NCBI GenBank assembly: GCA_035294245.1
Contig: DATGLG010000052.1
Span: 34,122 to 98,121, forward strand
Source of the DNA: DATGLG01 sp035294245
GTDB lineage: Bacteria > Pseudomonadota > Alphaproteobacteria > JACZXZ01
Length of the DNA stretch: 64,000 nt
Direction: 5' to 3'
A program made the translations under genes and the position numbers. Below, piece by piece: positions 1 to 8,867 of this stretch. The stretch's first letter is position 1, and each line of letters starts with the position of its first letter. The notes beneath the pieces are model-generated. The model did no database searches and was not told where the DNA came from. It saw only the letters and a program-made list of their open reading frames with translations.

Positions 1-1
1 C

Positions 2-226
2 CGCCTCTTCGTCGATGCGCGGCGCGGCGAGATCGTTCCGCGGCGCGGCTACGGTCTCGCGCATTTGCGCGCGGCGGACCTGCCTGCCCATCTCGATGCC
101 CTCGGCTATCGCTGCCTGGGGGTCCTTGCCTATCGCGATGGCTGCTACCGGGCCGTCGCGCAAGACCCGGCAGGATGTGAGCTGCAGGTCAACATCGATG
201 CCTATACGGGTGCCGTATGGACGTGA
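2..226 (+). CDS. PepSY-like domain protein, C-terminal fragment (cut by window edge)
   Basis: An open frame enters from the left edge and ends at TGA 224-226, giving about 74 residues with no start codon in view. The tail holds CYRAVAQDPAGCELQVNIDA followed by YTGAVW, which resembles the end of a PepSY domain, where a beta strand closes with a D-x-x-T-G-x-V motif. PepSY proteins are usually periplasmic or membrane-anchored and often sit beside two-component or redox genes. The visible part has two cysteines. It converges on mutY. The family call rests on a short motif only. Confidence 0.5.
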   Translation, partial: RLFVDARRGEIVPRRGYGLAHLRAADLPAHLDALGYRCLGVLAYRDGCYRAVAQDPAGCELQVNIDAYTGAVWT

Positions 227-355
227 TGCGCGCCGCAGAAGTCATCGGGGGCGTGGCGCTCCCGGAAAGGCAATTGGACATGCGCCGTCGAGCCGGAGGG
301 AAGAAACCGCCGCATAACCCCTGAGTGCGGCACTCGGCCGTCGCCTGCGCTCCGC

Positions 356-1477
356 TCAATTTTCGTGAGCGAGCGCGTGGGCGATGACCTTCTTCATCAC
401 GGTCGGCAGCGCATAGTCGGAGAGACGGTCGAGGCGGCACCAGTGGGGTCCTTGCCCCTCGTTCACCCCCTGAGGTTCCTCGGCCGTCTCTCTGACATGC
501 CCCGCCACAACGGAGAGCTCTAACTCGAAATGGGTAAATCCGTGGCGCACCACCCCGGGCAGCGCCCGCCACTGAGCGGAAAGCGGGGCGTGGACCTTCG
601 CCTCTTCCAAGGTCCAGGCATCCGCGCGCCACGCCGTCGAGGGCAGCTCCATGAGCCCGCCGAGCAGCCCCTCCTCCGGCCGCCGCTGTAGAAGCACCTC
701 GGCGCCATCGCGCACCAGCCAGAAGGCGACGCCTCTCCGCAGCGGCCGTACCGGCTTGGCCGCCCGGCGCGGCAGCTCCTCCGCCAGTCCCTGGGCGCGC
801 GCAGCGCAACGGGGCTGCCACGGACAGAGGACGCAGCGCGGCCGGCGCGGCGTGCAAATCACCGCACCGAGATCCATCACCGCCTGGGCGTAATCGCCGG
901 GCCGCTCGGCAGGCGTAAGCGCGGCCGCGAGGGTGCGCAGCCGCGGCTTCGCGCCCGGCAAGGGCGTCGCCACGCCGAAGAGGCGCGCCATGACCCGCTC
1001 CACGTTCCCGTCCACCACCGTGGCCGGCTCGTCGAAGGCGATCGCTGCGATCGCCGCCGCCGTATAGGGGCCGATGCCGGGCAGCTTGGCGAGGGCTGCG
1101 GCATTGTCGGGAAAGCGGCTGCCGTGGCGATCCCGCACCTCCCGGGCGCAGCGATGGAGGTTGCGGGCGCGCGCGTAATAGCCGAGCCCCTGCCACGCAT
1201 GCAGGACCTCGTCCTGGTCGGCACGCGCCAGCGCATCGACGTCCGGCCAGCGCGCGAGGAAACCGTGGAAATAGGGCTCTACGGCCTTGACCGTCGTCTG
1301 CTGCAGCATGATCTCGCTCAGCCAGACGCGATAGGGGTCCGCCCGCAGCCCCGGCGGCGACCGCCAGGGCAGGGAGCGGCGATGGCGGTCGTACCAGGCG
1401 AGAAGGCGCGCCGCCAATTCGCGCGCCTCGCGGCGAGAAAATGTCACGGCGGGTGCGCTTGTGGTGCTTCGTCGCAT
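356..1477 (-). CDS. mutY: A/G-specific adenine DNA glycosylase MutY
   Basis: Removes adenine mispaired with 8-oxoguanine or guanine in base excision repair. The 373-residue product has the whole family layout: catalytic Glu in SEIMLQQT (about E55), the helix-hairpin-helix LPGIGPYTAA (132-141), the catalytic Asp in VVDGNVERV (about D156), and a 4Fe-4S loop with Cys 208, 215, 218 and 224 in C-x6-C-x2-C-x5-C spacing. A NUDIX-like domain that reads 8-oxoG fills the C-terminus from about residue 240. The ATG at 1477 is divergent from the DUF721 gene, with 56 bases between them, so promoters of both genes must lie there or inside the genes. Confidence 0.97.
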   Translation of the reverse strand: MRRSTTSAPAVTFSRREARELAARLLAWYDRHRRSLPWRSPPGLRADPYRVWLSEIMLQQTTVKAVEPYFHGFLARWPDVDALARADQDEVLHAWQGLGYYARARNLHRCAREVRDRHGSRFPDNAAALAKLPGIGPYTAAAIAAIAFDEPATVVDGNVERVMARLFGVATPLPGAKPRLRTLAAALTPAERPGDYAQAVMDLGAVICTPRRPRCVLCPWQPRCAARAQGLAEELPRRAAKPVRPLRRGVAFWLVRDGAEVLLQRRPEEGLLGGLMELPSTAWRADAWTLEEAKVHAPLSAQWRALPGVVRHGFTHFELELSVVAGHVRETAEEPQGVNEGQGPHWCRLDRLSDYALPTVMKKVIAHALAHEN

Positions 1478-1533
1478 GGGGGCATAAGATTAGCGATTGA
1501 GAGGACGACGCGACAGCCGCGGATACGCGCGAC

Positions 1534-2025
1534 ATGAGCCGAGTGGGCGGCGGCCCCAAGAGCTTGGGCGCATTCCTGCCTAAGCTGACGCAAGGTGCCA
1601 TAGCTAGGCGCGGCTTCGCCGAAGCCGGCCTGATCACCGACTGGGACGCGATCGCAGGCGAAGCGGTCGCCGCCCATGTTGTGCCGGAGCGCCTCGAATT
1701 TCCCCGGGGCGAGCGCATGGCTGGCACGCTTCATCTTGTCGTGGAGAGCGCCTGGGCCGTGGCTCTCCAGCACCTCGAGCCCCAGCTGATCGAGCGCATC
1801 AATGCCAGCCTGGGCTACGGCGCCGTAGCACGGCTCAAATTGCGCCAGGGCCCATTGCCGCGCCGGGCGCGGCCGAGCGCGCCACCTTCGGCCGAGGTCG
1901 ATCCCGAAGCCCGCGCCGCTCTTGCCGACAAGACCGCGTCCATCGAAGATGCAGGGCTCCGCCAGGCCGTCGAGCGGCTGGGCTTGGCCATCCTGTCGGG
2001 CCCTGGCCGCCGCGGGAATGGTTAG
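1534..2025 (+). CDS. DUF721 (DciA-like) family protein
   Basis: A 163-residue protein with an N-terminal DUF721 region: a helical opening (GAFLPKLTQGAIARRGFAEAG), WDAIAGEAVAAHVVPERLEF, then HLVVESAWAVALQHLEPQL and a KLRQGP strand. DUF721 includes DciA, which helps load the DnaB replicative helicase in most bacteria that lack DnaC. The alphaproteobacterial versions carry a longer, poorly conserved C-terminal tail, as here (about 105-163). Its place between mutY and dsbA/smc is a recurrent alphaproteobacterial arrangement. The replication role is inferred from the family. Confidence 0.8.
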   Translation: MSRVGGGPKSLGAFLPKLTQGAIARRGFAEAGLITDWDAIAGEAVAAHVVPERLEFPRGERMAGTLHLVVESAWAVALQHLEPQLIERINASLGYGAVARLKLRQGPLPRRARPSAPPSAEVDPEARAALADKTASIEDAGLRQAVERLGLAILSGPGRRGNG

Positions 2026-2129
2026 GCCGGGCGTTTATCCACAAGATTTTGGCGGGCTCATCGGCAAGGCCGCTTGTGGCGGCGAAGACGCCTGGCCTAT
2101 ACTCAACATGTAGTAGCTAGGAGGTCGTT

Positions 2130-2741
2130 TTGGGCCGTTTCCTACAAAGATTTGTGATCGCCTTCGCCGCCATTTTGGCCTTTGCCGGAACAGCGCGAGC
2201 GCTGACGGTCCAAGAGATGCTGGACGAGGGGACGCTCGGGAATCCCAAGGCCCCAGTGACCATCATCGAATACGCCTCCCTCACCTGCCCCCATTGCGCC
2301 AATTTTGCCAACCACACCTTCGAGGCTCTGAAAGCCAAGTACGTCGACACCGGCAAGGTGCATTTCATCTTCCGGGACTTCCCCTTCGACCAGGTGGGGC
2401 TCCGCGCGGCCATGATGGCCCGCTGCGGCGGACCGGGCAGCTTCTTCGGCTATATCGCCATGATCTACAAGACCCAGGACAGCTGGATCGAATCGAAGGA
2501 CCCGATGGGGGAGATCGAGAAGATCGGGCGGCTGGGCGGCATGACCAAGCAGCAGTTCGACGCCTGCATGAACGACAAGGCGCTCCTCGACGGCATTCTC
2601 AAGGTGCGGCAGGACGCCATCGACAACCTCAAGGTCGATGCGACGCCAACCTTCTTCGTCAACGGCGTCAAGCACGAGGGCGATATGTCGATCGATGAAT
2701 TCGACAAGATCCTGGCGCCCCTTCTCAAGAATGCCTCCTAG
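2130..2741 (+). CDS. DsbA-family thiol:disulfide oxidoreductase, exported
   Basis: A periplasmic thioredoxin-fold protein of 203 residues. A signal peptide (FVIAFAAILAFAGTARA) is probably cut after residue 24. The redox motif CPHC (Cys 53 and 56) follows the beta strand APVTIIEYASLT, and the cis-proline loop is VDATPTFFVNG near the C-terminus. The start is TTG at 2130, chosen because a perfect AGGAGG lies at 2119-2124 and no ATG precedes the signal peptide. It resembles the DsbA/Com1-like proteins of alphaproteobacteria that oxidise or isomerise envelope cysteines. smc starts 24 bases after its stop. Confidence 0.9.
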   Translation: MGRFLQRFVIAFAAILAFAGTARALTVQEMLDEGTLGNPKAPVTIIEYASLTCPHCANFANHTFEALKAKYVDTGKVHFIFRDFPFDQVGLRAAMMARCGGPGSFFGYIAMIYKTQDSWIESKDPMGEIEKIGRLGGMTKQQFDACMNDKALLDGILKVRQDAIDNLKVDATPTFFVNGVKHEGDMSIDEFDKILAPLLKNAS

Positions 2742-2765
2742 GCCCTCAGACAGCGACGGCACGCC

Positions 2766-5700
2766 TTGATCCATTTCTCACGTCTTCGGCTTTCCGGGTT
2801 CAAATCCTTCGTCGAGCCGACCGAGCTCATCATCGAGCCCGGCCTGACCGGCATCGTCGGGCCGAACGGTTGCGGCAAATCGAACATCGTCGAAGCCGTG
2901 CGATGGGTGATGGGCGAGACCTCGGCGAAGCAGATGCGCGGCGGCGAGATGGACGATGTCATCTTTGGCGGCACCGAGGACCGACCGCCGCGTAACATCG
3001 CCGAGGTCCAGATCGTGCTCGACAATCGCGAGCGCGCGGCACCCGCGGCCTTCAACGACGGCGACGATCTCGAGATCGTCCGCCGCATCGAGCGCGGCGC
3101 CGGCTCCCATTACCGCATCAACGGGCGCGAGGTGCGCGCACGGGACGTGCAGCTTCTCTTCGCCGATGCCGCCACGGGCGCGCGCTCGACGGCCCTCGTA
3201 AGCCAAGGCCGCATCAGCGCGATCATCAACGCGAAACCGACGGATCGCCGCTCTCTCCTCGAGGAGGCGGCGGGAATCACGGGACTCCATTCGCGCCGCC
3301 ATGAGGCGGAGCTGCGCCTTCGCGCCGCCGAGTCCAACCTCGAGCGGTTGGACGACGTGATCCAAACCATGGAGGCCCAGCTGCAGGGCCTCAAACGACA
3401 GTCACGCCAGGCCAGCCGCTATCGCAATCTCTCGGATCACATTCGCCGCGCGGAGGCGATGCTGCTGCATCTGCGCTGGAAGATGTCGCTCGCCGGGGTG
3501 GAGAACGCGGCGGCCCTCTTCCGCGAGATCGAGAGCCTGGTCGCGGAGCTGACCGGCCGGGCTGCGGCACTCTCGAGCGAGCAGGCGGACGCGGCGGCGG
3601 CGCTGCCGCCGCTTCGCCACGCCGAGGCGGAAGCCGCCGCCGAGCTTCACCGCTTTGCCGTGGCGCGGGACGCCCTTGATGCGGAGGAGCAGCGGATCGC
3701 CGAGGCCCGCCGCGTCGTCGAGACCCGCCTCGCGCAGATCGCCGCCGATACCGCCCGCGAGGAGGCCCTGCTCGCCGATGCGAATGCGGCGATCGAGCGG
3801 CTGGCCGGGGAGACCCGCGAGATCGAGTCCGCGCAGGCGCAGGAAGCGGCCGCCATCGCCGCGGCGGACGAGCGCCTCCAGGCTGCGAACGCCGATGTCG
3901 CTGCGGAAGAAGCCGTCTTGAGCCAGATCGTCGAGGAGGTTGCCGCCGCCGAGGCGCGCCAGACGGCGCTTGATCAGCAGATCGCGGAGTTCGAGAGCCG
4001 CCGGGATCGCCTGGCGCATCGCCAGCGTGAGATTGGGGAGGAACGGCAGCGCCTTCAGGCCGAGTCGGGCGTTGCCGAAGCCCTCGCGGAGGCCCGCCGG
4101 GCCGTCGAGCACGCCGAAACGCAAGCCGAGGCCACCCGGCTGGCAGCCCAGGCCGCGGAAGACGGCCGGAGCGCGGCACAAGCCGCCGAGGGGTCCGCGC
4201 GCGAGGCCCTCCAGGCTCCGGAGCAAGGCCGCGCCCGGCTCGCGGCCGAGGAGAAAGCGCTCGCAGAACTGCTCGCGGCCGATAATCCGGATATGTGGCC
4301 GCCCTTGGTCGATTCGCTCGTGGTCGAGCCCGGCTTCGAGACCGCCCTCGGCGCGGCGCTTGGCGAGGACCTTTCCGCCTCGGCGGATGAGGGTGCCCCC
4401 ATGCATTGGCGTGCCATGCCGCCGCTGGAGAGCGCCCTGCCGCTCCCCTCCGGATGCGTGCCGCTCGCCCAGCACGTCCAGGCGCCGCCGGCGCTCCAGC
4501 GCCGCCTCGGCCAGATCGGGGTGGCGCCGGATGAGGAGACGGGACGGGCGCTATCCGCCCGCCTCGCCCAAGGTCAGCGCCTCGTTACGCGGGAGGGCGC
4601 CCTGTGGCGCTGGGACGGCTTCACGGTGGCCGCCGGCGCTCCCACAGCGGCGGCCAAGCGGCTCAGCCAGCGCAACCGCCTCGAGGACGTCCGCACCCAG
4701 CTCGTCGGCGCGGCGGCCGCGGTCGAAGCGGCCCGAGGGCGCCTCAGCGAGGCCCAGGAGGCGATGCGCCTGGCGACGGCCGCCGAGCGCCGCGCGCGCG
4801 ACGAGGCCCGCGAAGCCTTTGCGGCGCTCCACGCGGCGCGCGATGCGGAAGCCAAGCTGGCGCAGAAGGCGACGGCGCTAAGCTCGCGCCTTGCCGCCCT
4901 GGCTGAGACGACGGCACAGCTCGCCCTCGATCTCGATGCAACGGAGCGCCAGATCGCAGAGGCGCGCGAGGCGCGGGCAGGCCTTCCCGACCTGGGAGCC
5001 GCCCGTCAGCGCTTGGAGATGCTGCGTGGCAAGGTGGCCGAACGACGCGCCATCCAGCGCGAAAGCCAAACCGCCCATGACCGCTTGACCAGGGAGGCCG
5101 CCGCGCGCCGGAGCCGTCTCGAGCAGATCGTGGTCGAGCGTAGCTCTTGGGAAGGCCGTGCCGACGCCGCGCGCCGCCAGCTCGCTGCGCTTGCGGAGCG
5201 CAAGGGCGCGGCCGAGCGCGAGCGCGAGGAGCTCGCCGCCAAGCCGGCCGAGCTCGCCGTCCAACGCCGCATCCTTCTCGACCATATCGCCAAGGCGGAG
5301 GCGAGGCGCCGCGACGCGGCGGATCAGCTGGCCCAGGCCGAGAACCGCCTGAGCGCGGCCGATCGCGCCCTCAAGGCGGCGGAAGGCGAGCTCCATGCCG
5401 CACGCGAGGAGCGGGTGCGCCGCGAGGCCGCCGTCGCCCAGGCCGAGCTGGCTCGAGCCGCGCTCGTCGAGCGCATCGCCGAGCGGCTCAGCTGCCAGCC
5501 CGAAGAGACGCTGGCAATCGCCGGGCTCAAGGCCGACGAGCCGCTCCCCGAGATCGAGCCGATCGAGGTCCGCTTCCACCGGCTGGTGCAGGAGCGCGAG
5601 AATATGGGTCCCGTCAATCTCCGCGCCGAGCAGGAGGCGCGCGAGGTCGAGGAGCAGATCGCGACCTTGCAGGCCGAACGGACGGACCTGGTCGCCGCCA

Positions 5701-6230
5701 TCGCCAGGCTGCGGCAGGCGATTGCCGAGCTCAACCGCGAAGGCCGGGAGCGGCTACTCGGCTCCTTCGAGGCGGTGAATAAGCATTTCGGCGAGCTCTT
5801 CGAGCGGCTTTTTGGCGGCGGCCATGCGCATCTGCAGCTCACCGAGTCGGAGGACCCCCTCCAGGCCGGCCTCGAGATCATGGCGAGCCCGCCGGGCAAG
5901 AAGCTCCAGTCCCTCTCCTTGCTTTCCGGCGGCGAGCAGGCCCTGACGGCGCTCTCTCTCCTTTTCGCCGTGTTCATGACCAACCCGGCGCCGATCTGTG
6001 TGCTGGACGAGGTGGACGCCCCGCTCGACGACGCGAATGTCGACCGCTTTTGCACCCTGCTCGACGAGATCGCCCACAGCTCGGCCACCCGCTTCCTCCT
6101 CATTACCCATCATCGCCTGACCATGGCCCGGATGGATCGGCTCTTCGGCGTCACCATGCCGGAGCGAGGCGTGAGCCAGCTCGTGTCGGTCGACCTCCAA
6201 GCCGCGGAGAGCCTGCGCGCAACGGCCTGA
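2766..6230 (+). CDS. smc: Chromosome segregation SMC ATPase
   Basis: The 1,154-residue structural-maintenance-of-chromosomes protein, which forms the condensin-like complex with ScpA and ScpB to compact and segregate the chromosome. Walker A is GPNGCGKSN (about 32-40). Long Glu/Arg/Ala-rich coiled coils flank a hinge at roughly 510-650. The C-terminal head has the ABC signature LSGGEQALTAL (about 1052) and Walker B ICVLDEVDAPLDD (about 1077). The start is TTG at 2766, placed where homologues begin (MIHFSRLRLSGFKSF). The length is normal. No scpA or scpB lies in the window. Confidence 0.97.
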   Translation: MIHFSRLRLSGFKSFVEPTELIIEPGLTGIVGPNGCGKSNIVEAVRWVMGETSAKQMRGGEMDDVIFGGTEDRPPRNIAEVQIVLDNRERAAPAAFNDGDDLEIVRRIERGAGSHYRINGREVRARDVQLLFADAATGARSTALVSQGRISAIINAKPTDRRSLLEEAAGITGLHSRRHEAELRLRAAESNLERLDDVIQTMEAQLQGLKRQSRQASRYRNLSDHIRRAEAMLLHLRWKMSLAGVENAAALFREIESLVAELTGRAAALSSEQADAAAALPPLRHAEAEAAAELHRFAVARDALDAEEQRIAEARRVVETRLAQIAADTAREEALLADANAAIERLAGETREIESAQAQEAAAIAAADERLQAANADVAAEEAVLSQIVEEVAAAEARQTALDQQIAEFESRRDRLAHRQREIGEERQRLQAESGVAEALAEARRAVEHAETQAEATRLAAQAAEDGRSAAQAAEGSAREALQAPEQGRARLAAEEKALAELLAADNPDMWPPLVDSLVVEPGFETALGAALGEDLSASADEGAPMHWRAMPPLESALPLPSGCVPLAQHVQAPPALQRRLGQIGVAPDEETGRALSARLAQGQRLVTREGALWRWDGFTVAAGAPTAAAKRLSQRNRLEDVRTQLVGAAAAVEAARGRLSEAQEAMRLATAAERRARDEAREAFAALHAARDAEAKLAQKATALSSRLAALAETTAQLALDLDATERQIAEAREARAGLPDLGAARQRLEMLRGKVAERRAIQRESQTAHDRLTREAAARRSRLEQIVVERSSWEGRADAARRQLAALAERKGAAEREREELAAKPAELAVQRRILLDHIAKAEARRRDAADQLAQAENRLSAADRALKAAEGELHAAREERVRREAAVAQAELARAALVERIAERLSCQPEETLAIAGLKADEPLPEIEPIEVRFHRLVQERENMGPVNLRAEQEAREVEEQIATLQAERTDLVAAIARLRQAIAELNREGRERLLGSFEAVNKHFGELFERLFGGGHAHLQLTESEDPLQAGLEIMASPPGKKLQSLSLLSGGEQALTALSLLFAVFMTNPAPICVLDEVDAPLDDANVDRFCTLLDEIAHSSATRFLLITHHRLTMARMDRLFGVTMPERGVSQLVSVDLQAAESLRATA

Positions 6231-6282
6231 TTTGAGAGGCAGAAAAGCACGGAAATAGTCGCTTTGACGCAGCGCCGCGCGC

Positions 6283-6311
6283 TTGACAGCCGGACCCCTG
6301 CTCCTTAAGGT
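6283..6311 (+). promoter_or_regulatory. Predicted sigma70-type promoter of the atp (F0) operon
   Basis: A perfect -35 box TTGACA (6283-6288) is followed after exactly 17 bases by TAAGGT (6306-6311), a usual high-GC proteobacterial -10 variant. Transcription would start near 6318, leaving a leader of about 80 bases before atpI at 6399. It lies in the 168-base gap after smc, so the F0 genes have their own promoter. Confidence 0.7.
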
Positions 6312-6398
6312 GCGCCCCCGAATTCGGCTTGCGAGCCGTCCAGTCCGGGGGTTCGGACCAGGGGTTGCGCCACTTGTGAAAAGGCAGGCGTGAGGCCC

Positions 6399-6767
6399 AT
6401 GACCGAGCGGAAGCCTCCCCACTCCCTCGAAGACCTCGACGCCCGCGTGCGCGAGGCCCAGCGCCGGCAGGCCGGTGCGGGTCCGGCGCGGGACAACGAG
6501 AAAGCCGGGGGCAGTGCTCTCGGCATGGCATGGCGGGTCGGCATCGAGCTGGTCTCCGCGCTCGTGGTGGGCGTCGCGATCGGCTATATGCTCGATCGCT
6601 GGCTGGGAACGAAACCTTGGCTGCTGATCGTCTTTTTCGTGCTCGGATCGGCGGCTGGCGTGCTCAACGTCTTTAGGGCGACGAGCGGGCTGGGTGGAAC
6701 GGTCGGCTATCGCAAGCGGCTGACCGACGCCAAGCCGGACGGCAAGGGCAAGAATGGCGAAGGTTGA
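6399..6767 (+). CDS. atpI: ATP synthase accessory protein AtpI (AtpI/AtpZ family)
   Basis: A 122-residue membrane protein that leads the F0 operon and helps assemble the c-ring. The N-terminal half is charged and soluble. Two transmembrane helices follow, ELVSALVVGVAIGYMLDRWL and PWLLIVFFVLGSAAGVLNVF, joined by the short family loop GTK. The ATG at 6399 is preferred over an in-frame GTG at 6390 because homologues begin close to it. atpB follows after 17 bases. Confidence 0.9.
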   Translation: MTERKPPHSLEDLDARVREAQRRQAGAGPARDNEKAGGSALGMAWRVGIELVSALVVGVAIGYMLDRWLGTKPWLLIVFFVLGSAAGVLNVFRATSGLGGTVGYRKRLTDAKPDGKGKNGEG

Positions 6768-6784
6768 GAGCAAGCGGGGACGAC

Positions 6785-7522
6785 ATGGCCGAAGCCGGCG
6801 CGCATAGCCCCCTTCACGTATTCCAGATCGAGCCGATCGTGCCGATTCACATCGGCAGGTACGACGTCTCGTTCACGAATTCCGCGCTTCTCATGGTGAT
6901 CGCGCTGGTGCTGACCACGCTCTTCCTGGTCGTCGGCATGCGCCGCCAGGCCCTGGTGCCCTCGCGATGGCAGTCGCTGGCCGAGATCTCCTACGAGTTC
7001 ATCGCCAATCTTCTGCGCGATACGATCGGGAACGAAGGCAAGCGCTACTTCCCGATCGTCTTCACCATCTTCATGTTCGTGCTGTTCGGCAATCTGCTCG
7101 GCCTCATGCCCTACAGCTTCACCTTCACGAGCCATATCATCGTCACTTTCGCCCTGGCCATCTGCGTCTTCATCGCGGTGACGCTGCTCGGCATCGCCAG
7201 GCACGGGCTTCATTTCACGACGTTCTTCGTGCCCCCGGGAGTCTCTCCAGCGCTGTGGCCGCTCCTGATACCAATCGAGATCATTTCCTACCTCTCCCGG
7301 CCGATCAGCCTGTCGGTGCGACTTTTCGCCAACATGCTGGCGGGTCATACGCTCCTCCAGGTGTTCGCCGGCTTTGTCGGCGCGCTCGGGCTGTTCGGCA
7401 TCCTGCCGCTGGCCTTCGTCGTGGCGCTCACCGGGCTCGAATTCCTGATCGCCTTCCTGCAGGCCTATGTCTTCACCATCCTGACCTGCCTTTACATCAA
7501 CGACGCGCTGCACCTGCATTGA
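6785..7522 (+). CDS. atpB: F0F1 ATP synthase subunit a
   Basis: The 245-residue subunit a, the stator half of the proton channel. It has several strongly hydrophobic helices. The family helix LSVRLFANMLAGHTLLQVF carries the essential arginine (about R179) that faces the c-ring. The C-terminal helix holds GLEFLIAFLQAYVFTILTCL. The ATG at 6785 follows the purine-rich AGCGGGGA. Part of the run atpI-B-E-F'-F. Confidence 0.97.
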   Translation: MAEAGAHSPLHVFQIEPIVPIHIGRYDVSFTNSALLMVIALVLTTLFLVVGMRRQALVPSRWQSLAEISYEFIANLLRDTIGNEGKRYFPIVFTIFMFVLFGNLLGLMPYSFTFTSHIIVTFALAICVFIAVTLLGIARHGLHFTTFFVPPGVSPALWPLLIPIEIISYLSRPISLSVRLFANMLAGHTLLQVFAGFVGALGLFGILPLAFVVALTGLEFLIAFLQAYVFTILTCLYINDALHLH

Positions 7523-7590
7523 TGCGGGCGCAGGCGAAGGGGTCGTCAGGCACCATATCAACCGGAAAATCCAACTGAGAGGACACAACA

Positions 7591-7818
7591 ATGGATTTGG
7601 CAGCCGCGAAAGTCATCGGTGCAGGCCTCGCCGTCATCGGCGTCATCGGCTCGGGGGTCGGCATCGGCAGCATCTTCTCCTCGTTCATCAGCGCAGTTGG
7701 GCGCAATCCGGCAGCTCGCGGCGACGTCTTCACCATGACGATGCTGGGCTTCGCGCTCGTCGAGGCCATCGCGCTCTACGCCCTCGTCATCGCGCTCGTC
7801 ATCCTGTTCGGCACCTGA
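7591..7818 (+). CDS. atpE: F0F1 ATP synthase subunit c
   Basis: A 75-residue hairpin of two transmembrane helices. The first carries the glycine-rich packing motif GVIGSGVGIGSIF (17-29), the polar loop is RNPAA, and the second helix has the proton-binding carboxylate in FALVEAIALYAL (Glu 58). No Na+-binding set of residues is obvious, which suits H+ coupling. A strong ribosome site (GAGAGGA) precedes the ATG. Confidence 0.97.
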   Translation: MDLAAAKVIGAGLAVIGVIGSGVGIGSIFSSFISAVGRNPAARGDVFTMTMLGFALVEAIALYALVIALVILFGT

Positions 7819-7875
7819 GGCGATACGCCCGTTCGGCCGCGATCGATCCGGCGGAAGGCTCTAGGAGGCGGCGTC

Positions 7876-8367
7876 ATGCCCCAACTCGATCCCAGCACCT
7901 ATGTCAGCCAGCTCGTTTGGCTTGCCCTCACCTTCATCCCGCTCTTCGTCATCCTGTGGCGGGTGGCGCTGCCGAAGGTGGGCGCCGCGATCGAAGCGCG
8001 GCGCGCCCATATCGAGGCGGATCTCGACCGCGCGGCGGCGCTGCGCGACGAAGCCTCGAAGGTGCTGGCGGCCTATGAGAAGTCGCTCGCCGGCGCCCAC
8101 GAGAAGGCGCGCGCCGAGCTGCGCAAGGTAGCGGACGAGATGGCGGCGGAAGCAGCGCAGCGTCACGCCGCCCTCGGCGCCAAGCTCGCCGAGGAGGTCG
8201 CCGCAGCGGAACGGCGCATTGCCGCCGCCAAGGAAACCGCACTTGCCAATATCCGCAGCGTCGCCGGAGAAGCCGCCGCCGCCGCAACCGAGCGGCTTAT
8301 CGGCGTGAAAGTTTCCGGGCCCATGCTCGAGCAGGCGGTGGGTGCCGCGATCGGGGAGAAGCGGTGA
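7876..8367 (+). CDS. F0F1 ATP synthase subunit b' (AtpF')
   Basis: The first of two b-type peripheral stalk subunits, 163 residues. One N-terminal membrane helix (LVWLALTFIPLFVILWRVALP) is followed by a long charged Ala/Glu/Arg coiled coil. Duplicated b and b' subunits occur in photosynthetic organisms and most alphaproteobacteria. The start is decided by AGGAGG at 7863-7868. The stop codon TGA at 8365-8367 shares a base with the next start, so translation is probably coupled. Confidence 0.93.
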   Translation: MPQLDPSTYVSQLVWLALTFIPLFVILWRVALPKVGAAIEARRAHIEADLDRAAALRDEASKVLAAYEKSLAGAHEKARAELRKVADEMAAEAAQRHAALGAKLAEEVAAAERRIAAAKETALANIRSVAGEAAAAATERLIGVKVSGPMLEQAVGAAIGEKR

Positions 8368-8855
8368 TGGAACTCCTCAACGATGCGGAATTCTGGGTCA
8401 GCATTGCATTCCTGATCCTGATCGCGCTCGTCTACAAGCCGATCAAGCGCTCCCTCGCCGCCGGACTCGACGGCCGCGCGGCCAAGATCAAGTCCGAGCT
8501 CGACGAGGCGCGGCGGCTGCGCGAGGAGGCCCAGGCGCTGTTGGCCGAATATCAGTCCAAGCAGCGCGCGGCCCTCGCCGATGCCGAGAAGATCGTCAGG
8601 CATGCCGGCGATGAGGCGGAACGCAACCGCCTCCAGGCCCAAGCCGATCTCGCCGCCTCGCTCAAGCGGCGGGAGCAGCAAGCGGTCGACCGCATCGCTC
8701 AGGCGGAGGCCAAGGCCCTCGACGAGGTCCGGGCACTCGCCGTCGAGATCGCGGTCGGCGCGACGCGCGCCTTGCTCAAGAGCAATCTCGATGCCACGCG
8801 GGCATCAGCGCTCGTGGACCAGGCGATCGCTGAGCTCCCGCAGCGACTTCACTGA
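8367..8855 (+). CDS. atpF: F0F1 ATP synthase subunit b
   Basis: The second stalk subunit, 162 residues: a membrane helix (EFWVSIAFLILIALVYKPIKR) and a long helical tail that pairs with b' and reaches F1. The ATG at 8367 overlaps the b' stop by one base; a GTG one codon upstream is the alternative. This is the last gene of the operon. The F1 genes (atpHAGDC) are not here, as expected for alphaproteobacteria. Only 12 bases separate it from a convergent gene. Confidence 0.95.
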   Translation: MELLNDAEFWVSIAFLILIALVYKPIKRSLAAGLDGRAAKIKSELDEARRLREEAQALLAEYQSKQRAALADAEKIVRHAGDEAERNRLQAQADLAASLKRREQQAVDRIAQAEAKALDEVRALAVEIAVGATRALLKSNLDATRASALVDQAIAELPQRLH

Positions 8856-8867
8856 GCGCGGCCGAGC

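Noticed and set aside
189..1727. Long minus-strand frame of 512 codons covering mutY
   Set aside because: It is the +1 shadow of mutY, rich in Arg/Ala/Gly and without domains. High GC makes such frames common.
2800..2820. GGGTTCAAATCC as a tRNA T-arm
   Set aside because: It is the GFKSF codon stretch of smc, with no acceptor stem around it.
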